DNA of 64,000 bases from Devosia sp. Root436 (GTDB lineage Bacteria > Pseudomonadota > Alphaproteobacteria > Rhizobiales > Devosiaceae). The translations under genes and the position numbers were made by a program. Below are positions 61,388 to 64,000 of the stretch, one piece after another (positions within the stretch are counted from its first letter, which is position 1; every line of letters starts with the position of its first letter). Under the pieces are notes generated by a model. That model was not told the origin of the DNA, did not search any database, and saw only the letters and a program-made list of their open reading frames with translations. The stretch spans positions 664 to 64,663 of the forward strand of contig NZ_LMEM01000016.1 of NCBI RefSeq assembly GCF_001426345.1, given 5' to 3'.

Positions 61388-63541
61388 TCACCAACCCTTT
61401 ATGGCGTAGGCATCAGCCAAATCGCGAGGGTTGAAAAGAGCAGCGAGCATCTTCATGTTGCAGCCATTGTCATTTGCCGCCGCCTCAAGAACGGTTGGAT
61501 CCTGCGAGAGCCCGACGTTGTCGACGGACCCCGAGTCAAGTGGAGCTTCGGGGGAGCGGGCCGTCTCGGCCGCTGGCGGGCTAAGCGCTGGCTCATCCAC
61601 CACCATCGTCGATAGTCCGCATGCTTCCGTCGGCGCTGACAGATCTAGGATTGCGGTGGCCGCATTCTCGGACAGCTTCCATCCGAGTGGGAGCTTCAGG
61701 GCCTGAATAGGGACTTGATGCGGGAAGAAGCCGAAGTCGACCCCTGTTCCCTGAACAAAGCTCGGATCGTCCAGACCGCCAAAGTATGACCTGGCGCGAT
61801 CCAAAGCGAGCAGCCCGCGCGCTTCCCTAGTCTGCAGCATGGTCGAAAGGGGATCGAACACATAGGACTGGGGGGGCGCGGGTTCATCCTCATAAACATA
61901 ACCCGGCAGCCGATCATTGTGACCTGAGATTGGCATATACGCCAAAAAGATGTGGCGCGAACAGCCTTGCCATTCTACCGGGGCGTCGAATCTGGTCTCT
62001 ATGATCAGTGGGCATTTGCATGCGTCCGAACCATTGAGCGAGTACTCCGCGTCCCCGCAATTCTGCGTTTGATAGGCGAGGCTCTTGATCTGTCCGACCA
62101 GGTCTATGACGGTGTCCGCGCCCGAGTTCTCGAAATAGCCTCCGTCGGCCAGCACGCGATAAGAGTTTTCGGATACCTTAAGTCGAGCTGTCGCCGTCAA
62201 CCACGGGAACCGCGCGCTGGCAACCGCCGCCGTGCTGGTGCTTATGTCGTGGACAGAGACGATATTGCCTGAAGGGAAGGATTCCGCGTTCGTGGCGCCG
62301 CTGGCGCCGAGCGCCGAGATCACAAACCGGTTGCCGCTGACGGCGTCGGTCGCGATGAAGATCAATGCGGGCTGAATCGTGTCCGGCTTCCAACTCGCTC
62401 GGAGTGGCTCGGCCGGCACTACGCTAGTCGGAACCATTGTGCCAATCGCCCCCGCTAGGACATCGCCACCGTCCGGAAAAAGCTGAGGACCGGGGATTAG
62501 AAATTCTGCAACCTGAACAAAAAGCAGATTGGCCACTACGGGAGACAATAGGTCCGTAGTCAGAGGGGACAAATCGATGTCGTCGGTGCGGGGATGGCAC
62601 GGCTCCAATCGGCTCTTTGAGTCTCGCCCATCAACGCTTGCCGAGTAGAGCAAATGACCGACACCGCCGCCCGATACGCCGACGGCAGCAAATAGATGCT
62701 GCGCAAAGCTCGGACAGACTCCTTGCATGGCACTAAGGGCCAAGTAGGAGTGCGCTGCCGCGTAGATTCCTCCACCCTCCGAGGAAGCAACGATTACTGG
62801 GTACGGGCGATCAGCATCTCGGTAGTCTTGAAGGTCGCCACGCGCATCCAGCCACGCAATGAGTCCATCGGTTACCGGGTAGTCGGTGCCCGTCTCATAT
62901 GTTGAGGCATCGAAGAGCGGCAGTGCCCGTGGAGGCCCTTCCAAGAAAACGGCAGCTACGCACACAACGAGAAACATCCCTGCAAGGCGCGGATACATCG
63001 ATATGATCGCGACAAGCAGCCCCATCAGCCCGATGCCCGCTGTGACCACTCCAAGCGGACCGATCAAGGTCGGCAGCGTGACGGGCGAGAAAAGGATCGA
63101 CGCAACAGCGACGGCCAAGACCGCAAGCGTCCCGACAGACACAACAATATCAGTACGCCGCGCCGCAGCATTGAAAATGGGGGTCAGCAGGAGGCAAGCG
63201 GCAAAGCTCAAAACCAGCACCGGGATCATGAACCAGAGTGCCTCCGGCGCCGAACGGGCCGTCATGGCTGTCAACGCCAGTAGGGGCAGGTTGGCCAGAA
63301 CTGCATCTGGCAAACGCTGAACTCTAGTCCGCGACCCAAGCACAACGAGATGGACCAAAGCGGCGACGATCGGTGGCGCGAGGAATGCAATCCACGGCGT
63401 GACTGAGCCTTCCAACCGCGTCGTCGCGATAACGTCGGTGATCTGCGACGGAGCCAGCCAATAGAGCACGCCGTAGATGCCGGCGATGCCCATGATTGGC
63501 AGCCGCAAGAGGACTTCGGTAGTCTTGGTACGAGCCTTCAT
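61388..63541 (-). CDS. Membrane-anchored patatin-like phospholipase
   Basis: A 717-residue protein. The first about 200 residues hold roughly seven hydrophobic segments (for example IPVLVLSFAACLLLTPIF). The hydrolase part carries an oxyanion loop SSEGGGIYAA near 253-262, the nucleophile motif VGVSGGGVG with S290, and the catalytic Asp in LADGGYFENSG, D466. Patatin phospholipases that open membranes act as effectors in several antiphage systems; others serve lipid turnover. The ATG 63541 is preferred. An unknown gene lies 82 bases upstream on the same strand. Confidence 0.82.
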   Translation of the reverse strand: MKARTKTTEVLLRLPIMGIAGIYGVLYWLAPSQITDVIATTRLEGSVTPWIAFLAPPIVAALVHLVVLGSRTRVQRLPDAVLANLPLLALTAMTARSAPEALWFMIPVLVLSFAACLLLTPIFNAAARRTDIVVSVGTLAVLAVAVASILFSPVTLPTLIGPLGVVTAGIGLMGLLVAIISMYPRLAGMFLVVCVAAVFLEGPPRALPLFDASTYETGTDYPVTDGLIAWLDARGDLQDYRDADRPYPVIVASSEGGGIYAAAHSYLALSAMQGVCPSFAQHLFAAVGVSGGGVGHLLYSASVDGRDSKSRLEPCHPRTDDIDLSPLTTDLLSPVVANLLFVQVAEFLIPGPQLFPDGGDVLAGAIGTMVPTSVVPAEPLRASWKPDTIQPALIFIATDAVSGNRFVISALGASGATNAESFPSGNIVSVHDISTSTAAVASARFPWLTATARLKVSENSYRVLADGGYFENSGADTVIDLVGQIKSLAYQTQNCGDAEYSLNGSDACKCPLIIETRFDAPVEWQGCSRHIFLAYMPISGHNDRLPGYVYEDEPAPPQSYVFDPLSTMLQTREARGLLALDRARSYFGGLDDPSFVQGTGVDFGFFPHQVPIQALKLPLGWKLSENAATAILDLSAPTEACGLSTMVVDEPALSPPAAETARSPEAPLDSGSVDNVGLSQDPTVLEAAANDNGCNMKMLAALFNPRDLADAYAIKGW

Positions 63542-63623
63542 GGTGTCCCCGGATGACCAGAACGGCTTACCAGTTGTGCTACAACGCAAAGGACTGGCGC
63601 CGTTCGCACTGGCAGCATGGTTC

Positions 63624-64000
63624 CTACTCGCACATCCCTTGCTCCCGGAGAGCATTCAAGATTGCGCGCAACTCCACATCACCCCGGCCGGGCAAAAAAC
63701 GCTGACCATTGGGCACGTGGATCAAGGTTATCTGGTCGTCGCCGATAGCCTCGAAAAACCCCAGAGCTCTTAGGGACCGCAGCGAGTGGCCCTGCGGGCC
63801 AATTGATGAGCTGTAGACAACGAAATGAAGCGGTGGAGGCTCGTTCGCTTGTTGAGCCGCAAAGAATGCGCTCAGCAGCGCGCCGCGCTGGGAACTACCG
63901 GGGGCGAACATTGAAAAGTGCGCTACGAGCAGCTTGGGTTGGTGCCGAGCGACCTGGCCGGCGAACTCCGTGACACTTGACCCCTCACGGAAGGGCATTG
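63624..64000 (-). CDS. Unknown protein (partial), upstream partner of the patatin gene
   Basis: The C-terminal 125 codons of a gene that runs beyond the window edge; an in-frame ATG at 63998 is probably internal. The pattern HQPKLLVAHFSMFAP, then PLHFVVYSSS and LRALGFFEAIGDDQ, looks like alternating strands and helices of a receiver- or Rossmann-like domain. No conserved catalytic motif is recognised. Same strand and short gap suggest an operon with the patatin-like gene. Confidence 0.55.
   Translation of the reverse strand, partial: MPFREGSSVTEFAGQVARHQPKLLVAHFSMFAPGSSQRGALLSAFFAAQQANEPPPLHFVVYSSSIGPQGHSLRSLRALGFFEAIGDDQITLIHVPNGQRFLPGRGDVELRAILNALREQGMCE

Overview
The window is GC-rich, alphaproteobacterial DNA, probably Hyphomicrobiales or a close relative. 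That reading rests on the beta-hydroxyaspartate cycle genes, the MaeB-type malic enzyme and a transfer/regulation module of the kind known from the Mesorhizobium symbiosis island ICEMlSymR7A. No species can be named from sequence alone. No tRNA, rRNA or CRISPR array was recognised.

Bases 1-21,000 look like a metabolic chromosomal or accessory region with many scars. It holds the start of a peptide-type ABC ATPase, a cupin, three paralogous two-domain GNAT acetyltransferases, a 2-hydroxyacid (glyoxylate/hydroxypyruvate-type) dehydrogenase, an Lrp regulator, an aldo/keto reductase with a frameshifted tail, bhcC-bhcB with divergent bhcR, a RidA-type imine deaminase, an intact IS256-family element with an 8-bp target duplication, an N-truncated ribBA followed by ribH, a malic enzyme and an MFS transporter. 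Fragments of FAD oxidoreductases and of an enolase-superfamily enzyme lie between them. The bhc set is incomplete: BhcA and BhcD are absent here. BhcC and BhcB can carry glycine plus glyoxylate to iminosuccinate, and the nearby RidA and malic enzyme suggest an alternative exit.

Bases 21,195-45,400 start with a tyrosine recombinase and form a dense defence island. In order: a three-gene overlapping operon (HipB-like, HipA-like, unknown protein with a PD...ExK motif); an OLD-nuclease/UvrD-helicase pair (Gabija-like); a convergent AddA/AddB-like helicase-nuclease pair; a divergent defence-type reverse transcriptase with a coupled small ORF; a type III-like Mod/Res restriction-modification pair; and an XRE-ImmA peptidase with an unknown partner and a palindromic operator.

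Bases 45,800-61,000 are the backbone of an integrative and conjugative element: DUF932 (frameshifted), ParB-like, Toprim, DUF2493 and DUF736 proteins, then a qseC/qseM switch with a palindromic operator, an fseA-type activator that needs a +1 frameshift at a T6 run, the excisionase rdfS, repA carrying iteron-like repeats, parA, an RHH protein, DUF2840, traF, a second DUF736 gene, a lytic transglycosylase with an abnormal tail, and the relaxase. The expected traG/trb genes do not follow within the window. An HU gene, a membrane-anchored patatin-like phospholipase and an unknown partial gene end the window on the minus strand.
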